DNA of 64,000 bases from Agelaius tricolor (lineage: Eukaryota; Chordata; Aves; Passeriformes; Icteridae), in assembly GCA_023055355.1 (NCBI GenBank), contig JALJCS010000001.1, positions 76,549,381 through 76,613,380 on the forward strand, given 5' to 3'. The notes under the pieces are model-generated. The model did no database searches and was not told the origin of the DNA. It was given only the letters and a program-made list of their open reading frames with translations. Below are positions 1 through 12,751 of the stretch, one piece after another. A program made the translations under genes and the position numbers. Numbering within the stretch: the stretch's first letter is position 1; each line of letters begins with the position of its first letter.

Positions 1-640
1 AGTGTCAACCTGATATATCTCAAGGGTAATAAATCTTTGTGGGTGAAGAGAGGATAAAGAGAGCAAAAAACAGTTCAAAGAGAGCTGTGGTAATTCTGCT
101 GCCTTGAACTCAGAGCAAGGGCCAGCTCTCCAGCTGGTGGTTCCTGTGAAGTGCCAGCACAACACCAGTCCACCCTGGCCCAGGGCTGCTCCCTGCTCCT
201 TCCAACGAGAGCAGCACAACGCCAGGACCAGCAGATCCAAGGGCAGACACATGGAACCAGGAAAGGAAGGCAGAGAGCAGATCATGGCCTCAGCAAAGAG
301 ACTGAGAAGAAAAAAGGTGCTCTGAACAAGACTAGAGGATGACAGTGCAGAAGATGACCTTAGCATGGGCCTTTCCCCATATGGAGCTGGTTTTCACACC
401 TTGGTGCAGAAAGAATTTAAGATGTGCACTGTTGGTCCCACTCTGTCTCACAAGGGGGTCACAGGAGGCACCAGGGCTGCAGAAAGGGCCTGACCACGAG
501 TCACTGACCCACCCCTCAGCCCAGGGTCCCTCTTCAGGGTCTCAGCACTTGCCAATTGAGAAGTACAGTGAGGGGAGAGGTTCAAGCTGGAATTCATGTG
601 ATTGGAATAAAGGGTCCATACATAAATGATGAGTAAACAG
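1..640. other. Unassigned GC-richer block
   Basis: About 95-570 is clearly richer in G and C than the flanks and has short open frames on the plus strand, the longest 96 codons at 339-629. The translations show low-complexity Ser, Gln and Pro without a recognisable domain. A GGAATAAA at about 604 could be a polyadenylation signal of an old repeat, but I see no clear LTR ends or CR1 similarity. I regard it as non-coding, origin unknown. Confidence 0.3.
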
Positions 641-838
641 AATTCCTTACTGCTGCCTTTTCAAAGCCTTTTCTTTACAATAAGAGAAAGGTCTGGATTT
701 CCAAAGCCCATGTGACATAACTGACATTCACCTCAGGTAATGACAGAAGAGATTATTTTACAGCTTGCAAGACAAATCCTCCCAATTGCATATCAGAACA
801 GAAAGCTGATTTCTATGCTTAACTAAAAAAAATATTAT

Positions 839-882
839 TTAGTTCGGTTTTTTGGTTTGTTTTTTTTTCTTTATTTTTTAAT
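839..882. repeat. T/G-rich low-complexity tract
   Basis: A T-dominated stretch with scattered GG pairs, of the same type as the tracts at 2968, 6400, 23160 and 47318. Confidence 0.7.
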
Positions 883-1874
883 AAAGGCCAGATTAAAAAA
901 TTCAGTTTTGATTCAAAAGAGCAATGGGGATTTTGTCTTTTCTTTTTCTCTAATAACTGTGCCTTTGTTTTTTGGACAAAATTTATCTCACTTTATCTGT
1001 TCCAAACCCAGGTATTCCATCTTGGCTACTTATCAAGCTTCCCTCAATAGTGAATGAAGAGAAGCAGTCACCTCCAACAGGAGATTGTTCTTCTTAGACT
1101 AGGAGGATGTTTGGAATAGGAAGGATGAATTCTCCTCTCAGGTGGTAGTCACTGGAGGTGCCCAATGTGTACCTGGTTTGGACTTCAACATGACAAAGTA
1201 AAGTAAGTTGAACACAATCTTTTGTAACCTGGAGTGACTCTTGAAGCATTTTATGGACGTTTTGCATGTGTATTTTGGGTTCTGTCTTGACCAGTGTGCA
1301 CTTGATGCTATTATATAAAGCACAATACTTTTATGTGTCATAGATAGATTGTCTGAAGGTTATTCGTTTGTGAAAATGAAAAATCAAATGTGTCTAAAAA
1401 GGATAGCATAGAGTTAAAAATGATGGGTTTAAATACTTCTTCTTCACAACTACCAATGTTGTTTAAACTGCTCAGAATAAGAAACGTGCCAAAAAGGGAG
1501 GCATGGGTTTTGTTTGAATTTTTTAGAAGTATTTTCCTTTTAAAACTCCTCCACTTGCTTTTGGAACTGTGTACATGACATTCAAGAGTCACATTTGCAA
1601 GTATTTTGCATTCAGCAATATCTTATAAATACCAGTGATCTTTCATATTGCATTTTTCATTCTATACTGATCATTCACATAGCCTCTCCTGCTGTTATAC
1701 AGGGACAGACTTCCCAAGAGATATTTTTTTTTTATTTTAATGTTTTCACTAAGTAATCAAATAAATTATGCAAAAATGTTTTGAGGTAGAATAGCCCCAG
1801 GTGAGAATTTTCCCAGTTTCCAGGATAATCCTGTGTAGTACTCTTTAAAGTGCTGTCCATCAGGCTGGGAGGTA

Positions 1875-1893
1875 ACCACCACTAGATGGTGGT
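1875..1893 (+). promoter_or_regulatory. Candidate CTCF site inside a perfect inverted repeat
   Basis: CCACTAGATGGTGGT at 1879-1893 matches 14 of 15 positions of the vertebrate CTCF core CCASYAGRKGGCRSY. The site also forms an inverted repeat: ACCACCA (1875-1881), a five-base spacer, then TGGTGGT (1887-1893). It lies in an otherwise undistinguished part of intron 2. The motif match is direct; binding is inference. Confidence 0.45.
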
Positions 1894-2967
1894 GGTGGAT
1901 GCCACACACAGGGTACCTGGCACTTCTTGGTTGGCTTTCTCTCAAGAAACACTTGGGCACACCGTGGAAACTCTGGAAACTCCACTGTGCTGTAAGTGAA
2001 ACATTATCCTGGACCCCACTCCAAGCAAGAACCAAGTGCTTTAACTTGCTACAGGCTGTTGTGTTACTGTCAGAAGCTGCATAATGGAAAGACTTAAAAC
2101 TTTGGAAAAATGTCATGCCCAGTGTGAGACATCTGAGCACTGCAGGACATTGACAAAAACAAAAATCAGGAATTTGGGAGTTTCTCTAGATTTAATTTAA
2201 AATAATCACACTCTGTCCCATCATGGTTCAGCTGCTGTTGTCAAATTCAGCTCCATAACTGGCAGTGGAAACCTTTTTGCTTCCTCTCTTATGGAATTTA
2301 CATGTTCTGCTGCTCTTCCTTCAAGCAATGTAATTAAAAAGCCTGCTTAGCATAATTAATTTGCAAACAGGTTGGATGAAATGGGATTGTATCCCAAAGG
2401 CTTTTTCAGCATTAAGTAGAACTACTTCTTCAAGTATACTTTAATCTAGAGTCTCCTCTACATAAATTTTCTTGCATTTTGCAATTTAAAAGCTCTTCAT
2501 TTTAAAAGGTGCTACAGTTGGCAGCCCAGTTCTGACTTGTGCTTCTGATATGGTCCTAGATTACACAGCTCATTCTGCAAACCATGTCCCCAGACCATCC
2601 AGTCCCTGAGCAGAGGGAGGTTGTGCAGTCAAGAGCTCCTGCATGCTGAAGAGGGTTTTTTTCTGAAAAGAACTTATTTTCCTCAAAAATCATCTCTCCA
2701 ACATCATCTGAAACAGCAACACGGCATTTTAGATGATAATGGAAATATTAAAATCAGTCCTGATTTTACAGGACAGCCAGCCAGAGGAATACTGAGGGAA
2801 CAGGGAGGGAGGAAAACCTTCCCAGAGGGAGCAGCTGGGATCTCTGCCCTGTGCCACCACTCGCATCAGCAGCTGTCGTTCCCCACCCAGAGCTGCTCTG
2901 CTGCCTGCACCAAGACTTGGTATCATTCCTCCTTCCTCTGTAGGCTTTGTTTTAGGTTGGATTTTTA

Positions 2968-3038
2968 GTTGTGTTTGTTTTTTGTTGTTCTTGGTTTGTT
3001 TTCTTTTCTTTTTTTTTGTTTTGTTTTGGTTTTTTTTA
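2968..3038. repeat. T/G-rich low-complexity tract
   Basis: About 70 bases of T runs broken by single G, GG and C, with no fixed period. On the VSNL1 transcript strand it is A/C-rich. Confidence 0.75.
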
Positions 3039-6000
3039 ACTGCGAACTTGTCCCTTTCACTCTACACCAGAGAGATTTCAGCACCCTCCCATGACAAACT
3101 CATTTCCAAAGAGTGATAATAAATCAATCATTTATGGCATTAACAGCTTAACTCCAGAGACTTTTAATTCCAATACAATTGCCAGTAGCTGGCAACAGAA
3201 GGCAAATGGAAAGCCCTACCCCCCCAAACCTCATTTAAAGCTTATCATCCCAGATTAGAAACAAAGAAGATTATTTCAGTGATCTAACCTGAGAAAAGAT
3301 CATTTGGGTAGTTTGACAAAGAGGGAAGTACACTTGTGATGTGACAGTAATGGGCAAGTGCTGTAATAACCAGTCCAGTCTCCTTCATCACAATCTTTCC
3401 ACCACTTGAATTTACATGGATACTAACAGAGTTGGCCTGTCAGTGCAAAGAATAAAGATTATTCTCTGCTAATAAAAACTGAGGTGTTGTAGTGAAGCAT
3501 TTATTAAACTCAGCAGTCACACAACAAAAGTCATTTTAGCAAGCTCACAGTTTCTAGTGATTATTGATATTACCAGCCAATATTATCTCTATTTATGCCC
3601 TAATTGTACTGCTTTTATAAGCAGTTATTTTCTAATACAAGCTATACAGTTCATCAGGTAGTGAACTGAGTGATTCTCACCAATGGAGAATATGGGGAGA
3701 GAAGTCACTGGACTTCATCTGTTGCTTCATGACTGGAAGCAATGAACATGCATGATGCTGTCTGAGGCACTGAACTGGTCATTCCTCAGAAATCAGACAT
3801 GAATCCCAAATAACTGTCAATCTAACAATGTTTCTAAAACATGAAGAAATTTGAACAAAAGCAGTTATAATATAAGAGCCACTGCCTTTATTAATGAAGA
3901 CCTCTTCCACACATAATCACTGTATCACATCACTAGAGAGTTACAGGATATGTCACAACTAAAAAGCCATGAAAATAATCTGCAGGGCATACCTGAAGCC
4001 TTGAATTACAAACTTATAATAGACATGAAGGTTTATCAAGATCTGTATGTAAGGCATAATCATAACCTACTATGGTTTAAGCAATAAATTTAAAATCAAA
4101 ATGGTAAGACAAAAATAATGTAATACATTTTATCTTGTTTTAAATTATTAATAGAATGGGAGAGAAACAAGTACTTGATTGCTTCCGTAGGCTTCATAAT
4201 CTTAATTGGTTAATATCAAATACTTTATTGAAATCGTTAATAATTTAGTTTCATTATTAAATACGATATTGAACAAGTTATTAAGCTTGCTAACAGGGGA
4301 AAGATAACCTCTTGAGCATCAGGCTCAGAGAAACTCATCACTGCCTCTCACAACTGAGTGCCCATGGGAATTGCCTGATACACCAGAAGGCTGCAAACAC
4401 GCTCACAGCTCAGTCACATCATCTGCATTTTCTTAAGAAAGGAGACAGCAAATATTGCCCAGACTGATATGACAGACTGACTCTAGGCCCAGCCAGTGGC
4501 CTTGGCCAGCAGCTCTGACCTAGCACAGCCCAGCACTGCTGCCTTTGCTCAGCAGCCCAGAGAAGATGCTGAGGGAGGCTGACAGAACCACATTAATGCC
4601 AAGTGTCAAGGGGACCTGAATGGGAGCTCAGAAAACTACACTGAAGTAATACTCCCCAGTGGTGGTAAGATTGCATCTCAACTCCCAGGATACTTCAAGA
4701 CACTTCTTTATGTGCTCTAGAGGAGACACAAACACTGCTTTTGTGGAAAGGTTTGATTTTGCTGTGGTGCCCTGCTCCAGGAAGGGTTCTCCACCCTAGG
4801 AATCAAAAACTGACAGACACAGCTGTCATGAATCCCATGATTCCTCTAGATCAATACCTCCTCTCCTGCACATTTTTCATTGGAAAATCAGCTCTTCCCT
4901 GAAAAGACTGGCTCAGGTGACTAAGCTGACCCCCACATTGAGCAGGCACCTAGAAACACACCTTGTGTGAAGAAAAAAAATTAAAATATATTTCCCCTTG
5001 AATCTGCCCAGTTAGGTCAATTGTACATTTTTTGTTTCTTTAACATCTCCATTATGCTGGTACACTCAGGATCTCCTGTGGACATGCTGTTTACACAAAT
5101 TTTTTCCAAAAGCGCTCTTCATCTATACAGGCTGTTCATGCTCCTTTTCCCAAATTAGCCCACTAGAGCAATTCACAGCTCTTGCTGTGGAAGTGCTTCA
5201 TTACTTTGAGACAGACTGTCAGCACCTGGATTTCACTTCTGAATTCTGAGTATAACAGAGGGATGCTTAACTCATAGACCTTCTTATCTTATCATCCATC
5301 CTGGGTCCCTTTATCTTGGCAAAGGCAGACAAAGAATGGTCTCTCATGCTGGCACAGAGAGGAAAAGATAAAACCAAGCACAGATGCTGTAATAAAAAAT
5401 AAGGCTTACCATGCAGAATAGCCACTGCTCACACAATTTATTATTACACACAATGTGTTAAGTCCACCACTAGCAGTGGAAGGGAAAATAACAACCACAT
5501 GTTCTTGGCTGTACATGGTGGAGGGATAGCTGACATCAGTAAGCCTTCTTGCCAGAAAGCTTCTCTTATATGCAAGAGGAAGATATCTTTTAAAGACTAA
5601 GCCAATGAGAGGAGGCATCCTTTAAGAGTTAAAAAACTGTCTCACAAGACCAGACAATCATTATTTCTTCTTTATTTAGTGATGGTTAGTTCTCCAGAGG
5701 AATTCAAGACTGTTTTGGCAGCTGAAACCACCTCAGCTTTTGGACTTTTTCCTCCAACCTGTCTGTTACCAGAACTGTCCATCACTCTGACTTTTCCTTG
5801 TAGTTGTAGATGGCTCCCATTTCACCAGTGGACTATTTTAGCAGGAGGTTGTTTCTGTTTCCTCTGTAGAGCATTGAAAGAGCATTGCCAGCTTCACAGT
5901 ACTGTTCTTCACTCCTTCAACACAGAAGAGCAGTTTGCAAAGACACTTTTGGGTGGCAGCTGGAAGAGGATAGGAATAAAGGCTACCTGCTCTTTCTGGA

Positions 6001-6283
6001 TCTGCCCTGTGGTTCAAGAGTGACAACATTACCCCTGTGCCCCGAGGAGTCCCAGGTGGGGTCATGGTGAGCATAAATTCTGCCAGCACAACCACTGGCA
6101 AACACAACTTCCCATTGTCAGAGCAGGTGCAAGAGAGGCTCTGCTCTCATCCAGAATCAGGGGGATTAATGGATTCATTCCCCTGGATAGTTAACCCAAG
6201 GACACAGCTCCTCCATGCCAACAGTACTACTGGAAAGAATGAGGAGTTGTTTCCTTGACTGATGTCATCCAGATGTGATTTTA
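3039..6283. other. Gene-free stretch of intron 2
   Basis: Ordinary AT-rich single-copy DNA. The GC content rises at about 4480-4620 and 5680-6250. A 114-codon plus-strand frame at 5679-6023 shows no domain, no splice-site logic and no CR1 similarity. I see no repeat family I can name. Confidence 0.5.
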
Positions 6284-6399
6284 TGGAATCATAGAATCAT
6301 TTAGGTTGGGAGAAACTCTTAAGATCATCAAGTACAACTATTACCTTGACTCTGCAAGGCCATGACTAAATCACTTCTCTAAGCACCACGTCTACATGA
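6284..6399 (-). mobile_element. CR1 LINE 3' fragment, minus strand
   Basis: The plus strand opens with gaatcatagaatcatttagg and continues through aagatcatcaagt and the diverged motif taagcaccacgtctacatg. This is the reverse complement of a CR1 3' end with its ATTCTATG tail. It is a truncated 3' piece without an intact ORF. The right edge merges into a T/G-rich tract. The same subfamily type appears at 42296. Confidence 0.85.
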
Positions 6400-6512
6400 C
6401 CTTTTTTGGCTCTTTTGTTTTGGGTTTTGTTTGTTTGTTTGTTTGTTTTTTATTTTGGGGTTTTTGGTTTTGTTTGTCTGTTTGCTTTTGGGGTTTTTGT
6501 GTTTTTTTTTCC
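6400..6512. repeat. (TTTG)-like low-complexity tract
   Basis: About 110 bases of TTTG repeats, GGGG and T runs, including five consecutive TTTG-type units near 6428. It abuts the CR1 fragment on the left. Confidence 0.8.
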
Positions 6513-7413
6513 TTACAAGTATTTTATTTCTGACCCATGATCCTATTTCAACTTGTATTTCAACTTCTCCCTGGGTACATTAGCTCAAATTCCTTCAATT
6601 AAGTTAAAACATGTGGGCACAGGTGAGAACAATCATTGGAAGTGCTATCATGAGGAATAATCAAAATATTAAGAGATTTATTTTTTTTCTCACGGTTTTC
6701 CTCCATTGGTGCTGATGACACAATCTCTTTATTCCAAGCACTTCAGGTTGTCACCTTCAGGTGCTGCCATTCAAGAAGTAATATGATCCTCCTTTATGAA
6801 TCATAATGCATGAGAAAAGAAAAGGTAGCCATGCTCTATGAGATAGCAATTACTGCTCTGAGAACAGCAGTAAGATTTTCAAATGAGATAGCCATTGCCT
6901 CTCCTTACAGCTTTAAACATAACCTTAGGGGGAAAAAAAGTTAAGGCTAAGAATACATTGCCTTTCAAAACAGCATTAACATATTATAGTAAAAAAAGAA
7001 GAAAAAAGTATTGTGAGGCACAGAAATCCAGAAAATAGAGTTGTATGGATCTTAAAGTGAGCAGTTGAAAGTCTGGGGTTATCTGAGGTGTACTTGTTTC
7101 TCAAAGTTCCTCTGCACTCAGTAGAAATATTCTTGTTCTTGGTGATTCTAGGGAGAATTTTTATCTCTTTTCAATAACTTTTCTATAAGAAATCTAGGAG
7201 ACACTAATTTCAGTCTGGTGAAGGTCTTTGCTAGATTCTTTGGAAAGTCAAGGAAATTGTATTAATCAGATTATCTTAACACAGATGTTCACCTACCCCA
7301 TCAGACACCTCTAAGAGGTAAGGAAAGTGTTGACTATTCCCCAGCACACTGTAAATACATAAATAGCAATAGATACATTTCAGACTTCATACTAGTGATA
7401 CTAGACAGGGGAA

Positions 7414-7451
7414 GTATAGCTAAATTTAGAATGTATAGCTAAATTTAGAAT
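7414..7451. repeat. Perfect 19 bp tandem duplication
   Basis: The unit gtatagctaaatttagaat occurs twice in a row (7414-7432 and 7433-7451) without mismatch. The second copy runs into an inverted repeat at 7444-7471. Confidence 0.9.
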
Positions 7452-7471
7452 CATAAATCTATGATTCTAAA
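7444..7471. repeat. Inverted repeat, 12 bp arms, 4 nt loop
   Basis: TTTAGAATCATA (7444-7455) is the exact reverse complement of TATGATTCTAAA (7460-7471), with loop AATC. The right arm resembles the TATGATTCT tail of CR1 elements, so part of it may be a CR1 remnant. Confidence 0.85.
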
Positions 7472-8928
7472 ACAGAGTTACCTGAGTGCTAAAGAAAAAA
7501 AAATTGTTCGGTCAGACTGAGCCATTGATATAATCTGAATTTTTGTATGTCAATTTTCCATGGCATTTATCATTTTTTTCCCTAAAAATACAATGTGGTT
7601 TTATAATAAAAAGATAAACAAATCCTAAGTTTTTTGAATTATGTTAAAAATCCAGTTGTTCTGATCTTATTGTGCACAGCTATAAATGTTTATCTTTTTC
7701 TTTCTGCATAAAATTTTTTTCAATGTTTTTCACAGTCTAAACATTTTGCCCCAAATGTCACAATTTTTTTGTCTCATTTCAATAGTTTTGTTAGTAAAGC
7801 AGTGTGTACCAAAATGCAAGCAATACATGTGAAAATGCTTTGTCTCTTATTCCTAAGGGATAGCATGTATATAAGTTGGTTTATAGACAACCAAGGGAAC
7901 TAAAGAATAAGGAATTTATTTCATAAACTTCCTGGCTAAAATGACATTTTATGATGTTATATTGTCATCAAACTCTATCTTGAAGTGTAGGAAAGGGTAA
8001 CCATTTTTTAGGAAACTTCCCTTAAATGCTTTAATAATGAGTAATAAAATGTAAAAAGTTAAACGGTACATAGTGTTATTCTAGAGGAGGGAATGACTTA
8101 AGGAATTATAAAATGCCTTCAAAACTAGGGAAACATATGAACAAAATTAGAGGAGAATAAAGAACTTCTGCTTCTGTTGAACATAATGAAAATCTGTCAC
8201 TTTTGCTGTCCAAACAGTTTGAACTTGACGACTGAAATTTTTCTGTGTCCTACAAAATTTGTCTTCCTGCTGTTAACACCATGCCAACACTGCTGCAGAA
8301 TTAATTTAGCTGTCCTGTCAGCTGAACTGCAGCCTTCATGGGACCTCTTTCTTCCCCCTACCAAGGCACAAATGCAGACTGGGTCTTCGAGCAGTGGCTG
8401 TTGCCTGTTACCAATTATGGTTTTGTAGCAAGCAGCATTTCCCACTGCAGGATGGCTCCTCCTTTTCAAATGTCCCCTTGGAGTCTCCCTGTTGTTACCC
8501 AAGGCTTGACAATGAGGCAGCTGGCATTTGGGCTGTGACTTCTGGGGCTCTTGGTGATGTTTCACTCTTCACATTTATTCTCATGGTCTGTTTCCCGCCC
8601 CCCCGTGCACTGCCTCCTCCTCCAGTGCAGGCTATTTGCAGGATAAAGGCATCCTAATGCCTTGTGCTGGTACAACACTACTGACCATGCACCCTTGGAC
8701 TTAGATGCTAATGCCATTAACTGCAGCAACATTTCTAACATCCAAACCATTTCTCAGAAACAGTCCCACCCAGCTGAGCCAAAGCTGACACCAAAAACAG
8801 CGATGGAAAAGAAAGCCAATCAAGCCTTTGAAAAGCACTTGAGACTGACTCATTTCTTATCCCAATATAAATACATTTGTCTCTAAAAGAAGAAGCAAAA
8901 TCACTATGCATAATACTATGAATCAAAC

Positions 8929-8993
8929 TTGGTTGGAACTAGATGATCTATAAGATCCTTTCCAACCCAGGCCATTCTATGATTCTACGATTT
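8929..8993 (+). mobile_element. CR1 LINE 3' terminal fragment, plus strand
   Basis: ttggaactagatgatctata is followed by tttccaacccaggccattct and then the tail tatgattctacgattt. This is the last ~65 bases of a CR1 element, severely 5'-truncated as is usual for CR1. Confidence 0.9.
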
Positions 8994-10033
8994 AGAAATA
9001 CTATATGCATTAAATTAAATTTTCTTGGTGATGCTCTCCCTATTCCTTACTCCCCATTATCCAACACTGCATATACACCTAACACTTCTTGGTAAGGTTT
9101 GGCAAAGCAAAACTAATCTGACCACAGTGTGTTTTCAAGAACAAATCACCAAAATACAATAAATTGCTTGATTTTCTTAACTTTCTCTAACACATTATAT
9201 AACCCTTAGTCACATATTTCTAGAATGGAATTGTATTCTTCTTATACCTCCACATTTCTACATATTTCCAAAACCACATTCCTCACTTGTTATTTTAAGT
9301 ATATTATACATCTGTGTTTCTATCCATCCTCTTTACAGATCTGGGATTTAACTCCAGGCTTTTGGCAGGTAACAGCCCTGTTGCTTAGCAGCAGCTGAGG
9401 CACATGTAAATGCAATAATGGAAATTCTCATGGTTTCAAAAGTGGAAAGCCTTTGCCTGCTGAAAATGGACGTTTATAAATTGTCTGGGAGTGGAATAAG
9501 TGCCACCATTTCTATCCAGCAAAGAACAGTTTTGAATACATATCCAACTGGCCTGACACAAGTAATAGAGACTAAGGGTAAAAAAGTAAGAGTCAATATT
9601 TAATTATGATTGCTTTTACATATTGATTATTCCAGCATTTTAACCATCGTATGATTACTAGTAAAATAGGCCACTCTTAATTTCATTTAGTGGGTGAAAT
9701 AACAGAACCACAAAAATCAACCACAAAACTTTCACCACCTTTATAGAACTGGGATTTCTTATTTTCTAAATCTGTTTTCATTAACTCTTATTTTGAAAAG
9801 CATTGATCCAAGTGTTAATGTGGATCCAAAGCCAACTGCTTAGTACTTCATCTTTGCTTAAAAAAATACCTGTTTTAATCTGCATTTGACAGATCCATGT
9901 GCTCACAGAAACATGCAGATTACAACCTAAGCTTCTTAATTCTACAGTACCAGCAGCAGAAGGGAACCTAAAATGGTCTCCAAACAGAACCAAATTAACG
10001 TGAGAATGATCCCTGTCAATGATGAGAATTGTC

Positions 10034-10063
10034 CCTTTCTACACACACTTCAGTGTAGAAAGG
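10034..10063. repeat. Perfect hairpin, 11 bp arms, 8 nt loop
   Basis: CCTTTCTACAC (10034-10044) is exactly complementary to GTGTAGAAAGG (10053-10063), with loop ACACTTCA. The pairing does not extend outward, so it is short for a microRNA precursor. Confidence 0.8.
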
Positions 10064-12654
10064 AAGTTTCTGCATTGCTGGCATGTAGCATGTTGAGGGG
10101 TGAGCCCACACTCCTCATGCAATTTATCTAATTTGCATCCAAGTTGTTTAAGTCTAAAAAACAGATATGAAACATGAAAATCCCTCTATAGTGAAAGGAG
10201 AATGCTGCTGCCATAGCATCATTAATTTATTTCAAAAATAAAGGTTTATGGTCAGATTAATTCCTTTGAGAACTCTCCTTTGGTCCAGCAGCTATTGAAG
10301 AAACAAAGGTGGTTCTGCATAAGGCAGACAAAACTAATAATCCCATGGAACTACCTCTGTCTTTCCATTGACTCTAGTGTAGCCTAAATAACAAACTAGC
10401 CTTCAGATGACAAAATTAATCCCAACCCTTGATTCTGTGCTGAAGCTCAATGGCAGAGATGAGGGTGAGTAAATAACCAATGATCTATTGGAGAACGCCC
10501 TGGATTTTAAATGACAGATGATATGACTCTGCATATCATCCCCAGAGGTGCAAGTAATCTCCTGAAAATTAATTTTTGTCTATTTCCACCTCCAACCCAG
10601 ACTGATTCTTACAGTGTGTGAAACAGTTATTTTGATACACAGATTTTGTTCAGGACTTCTTAGACCTAAAGATAATTTGAAACCTCATATTTTGATCTTC
10701 AGCACCACATTCCCTGAGTTCTAGCTCCATTTGTTGCTTATACATTGCATATTTCTATATGGCACAAGATTGTTTTTCTTCACTGAACTCTGTACAAGAA
10801 AAGGATGAAATAACAGATTTTCCTACTCTAAATATTTGACAAAAGGTTTTATTTATTTCAGCAGAATGCTATTTATTCTTTTTTTTTTCCCCTTCTACAT
10901 ATGATGGTTTGTCAACTTGTGACACTCATTTTCTATTTATTTTCATCAGCTGTGTCTCTGGCTCCCATGAGAACACTTTAATTTTGTTGCATGGCCCAGA
11001 AATATGATAATCAACAAATATTTCTAGGCCAAATCCATTGTCACAGTGTCAGCAGGCTCATGTGAAATACTGATGCAATTAAACACTGATTTGCCACTCC
11101 ATCTCCCAGCAAGACAGATATAAAGTACAGTTTGGTTTACATAGATCTTTTTAAATGATCCCCTTTAAAAACCTTATGAAAGATAATTGGTTATACTGAA
11201 GAACTGAAACAGGAAAAATGCTTAATACTTTTACGGTGTTTTGCATTTTACTGCTGTACAAACATTAAGCCTCACAATACCCAAGTGAGGAATGGAAGGA
11301 AGCATTATTATGGTTATATATTATAATTATACTGTCTCATTTAGAATTTCCTGGGTTTTGACTTTTAAAGTAATTATTGTAATTATCACAAAACTAATAA
11401 AAAGTCAGAAACAGTATTTTTTTTCCCAAGCATGAATATGCTCTAAGCTAAGCAAATAAATAGTTTAAAAATACCTAAAAGCACACTTTTTTCCATGTAT
11501 CTCAGCTTTTGCTTTCCCTTTGTCCATCTGAGTCTACAGAATTTGATTTTGTTTCCAACAAAGGGGAAGAAACTCTTTTCAATGACCACAGTGGATGCTT
11601 GAATTTAACAACAAATATATAAAGAATGTGTGAAGTGGGATTATCTCTGGGATTTTTACCATTTGCTAAGAAAGTATTATGAGATCTTGATAGAAAACAT
11701 GCTTATACATCCCAAACACCATTATAAAATCTATATGATAGTTTGCAATTGGGATAAAATTTTAATTATTATTGTTATTATGCAAAGTTGCTTTTCTCTC
11801 AAATACCTCTTACAAAGGTCTGGGTTCCTCTTCCCAGTTGTAGACATCTAAGAGCTCCCTGGCACCCTTTAGATACAGGTAGATGGGTTCTTTCCAAGAA
11901 TGATTTCTGCCATGTCTGTTACACATCTATCCTGTAATAAGATGATTTCCCAGTGAAATGCCTTTGCTCTCTCCACTAGTAGCCAAGTCCCAAGATTTCT
12001 CCTATAATCCTGGAATTTACAAGGTCTATAGGGACAAAATCCCCTTTATTAGCTATAGAAAATTGTCATACAACATTTGAATATTCAATTGGCTCCATCA
12101 CAAATAGCTAGTCACTGCAAATTCTTAGAAGTCAATCACAGCTTGATTATCCTCTGGGAGAATATTCCTTATAAGGCCATAATGAGCCAAATTATAATTT
12201 GGAAAGAGATCTCAAGTAATTTCTGTTTAGTTGGAAAGATAGTTTCCTTCTTCTTTTTTAATTTTGTGAGAGAGACGTAATATTAATAATGTTTGTAGAG
12301 TAGATTGAACAGAAGAGAAAAAAGAGAAGTCTAATGAACCCAAAATATGCACAATACTCTTTTGTTGGCAAGTGCTGGAAAAATTAAAAAAAAAAAACAA
12401 AAAACCAACAAATAAAGATCTGATAATATATCAAGCAGGTCAGGCCAAGATTAATAGAAGACACAACAGAAGGATGGGATAGCATCTAGAGGGACCTGGA
12501 CAAACTTGAGAAATGGGCCCAAAAAAACCTCATGAAGTTCATTCAGGTCAAGTGCAAGGTGTTGCACATGGGTTGATTCAATCCTAGATATGAACACAGA
12601 CTGGGAGCAGAACTCACTGAGAGCAGCCCTGTGGAGAAGAACTCAGGAGTTCTT

Positions 12655-12751
12655 CTAAACTATTAAATAGTTTAGTATTCTAAACTATTAAATAGTTCTT
12701 CTAAACTAATAAATAAAACTATTTATTGTGCCTGTGCAGAAAAAAATTCTT
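12655..12751. repeat. ~97 bp insertion inside the CR1 copy, with palindromic tandem units
   Basis: CR1 similarity stops near 12650 and resumes near 12755 with hardly any loss. Between them lie three head-to-tail copies related to ttctaaactattaaatagtt (12653-12672, 12678-12697, and a diverged one from 12699), then a 31 bp piece also found at 17269-17299. TTCTT occurs at both edges (12650-12654, 12747-12751). The first unit folds: ctaaactat and atagtttag form 9 bp arms with a 3 nt loop (12655-12675). Confidence 0.75.

Noticed and set aside
1081..1140. Minus-strand word giving GEFI near a gaattc, considered as part of the missing VSNL1 exon (DFREFI)
   Set aside because: Neighbouring codons do not encode the conserved EF-hand residues and there is no flanking splice pattern.
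3069..3090. Second RE1-like left half, TTTCAGCACC
   Set aside because: The right half-site is missing at both canonical and non-canonical spacing.
5679..6107. Overlapping frames of 114 (plus) and 89 (minus) codons in a GC-richer patch
   Set aside because: No domain, no splice-site logic and no resemblance to VSNL1 exons or known repeats.
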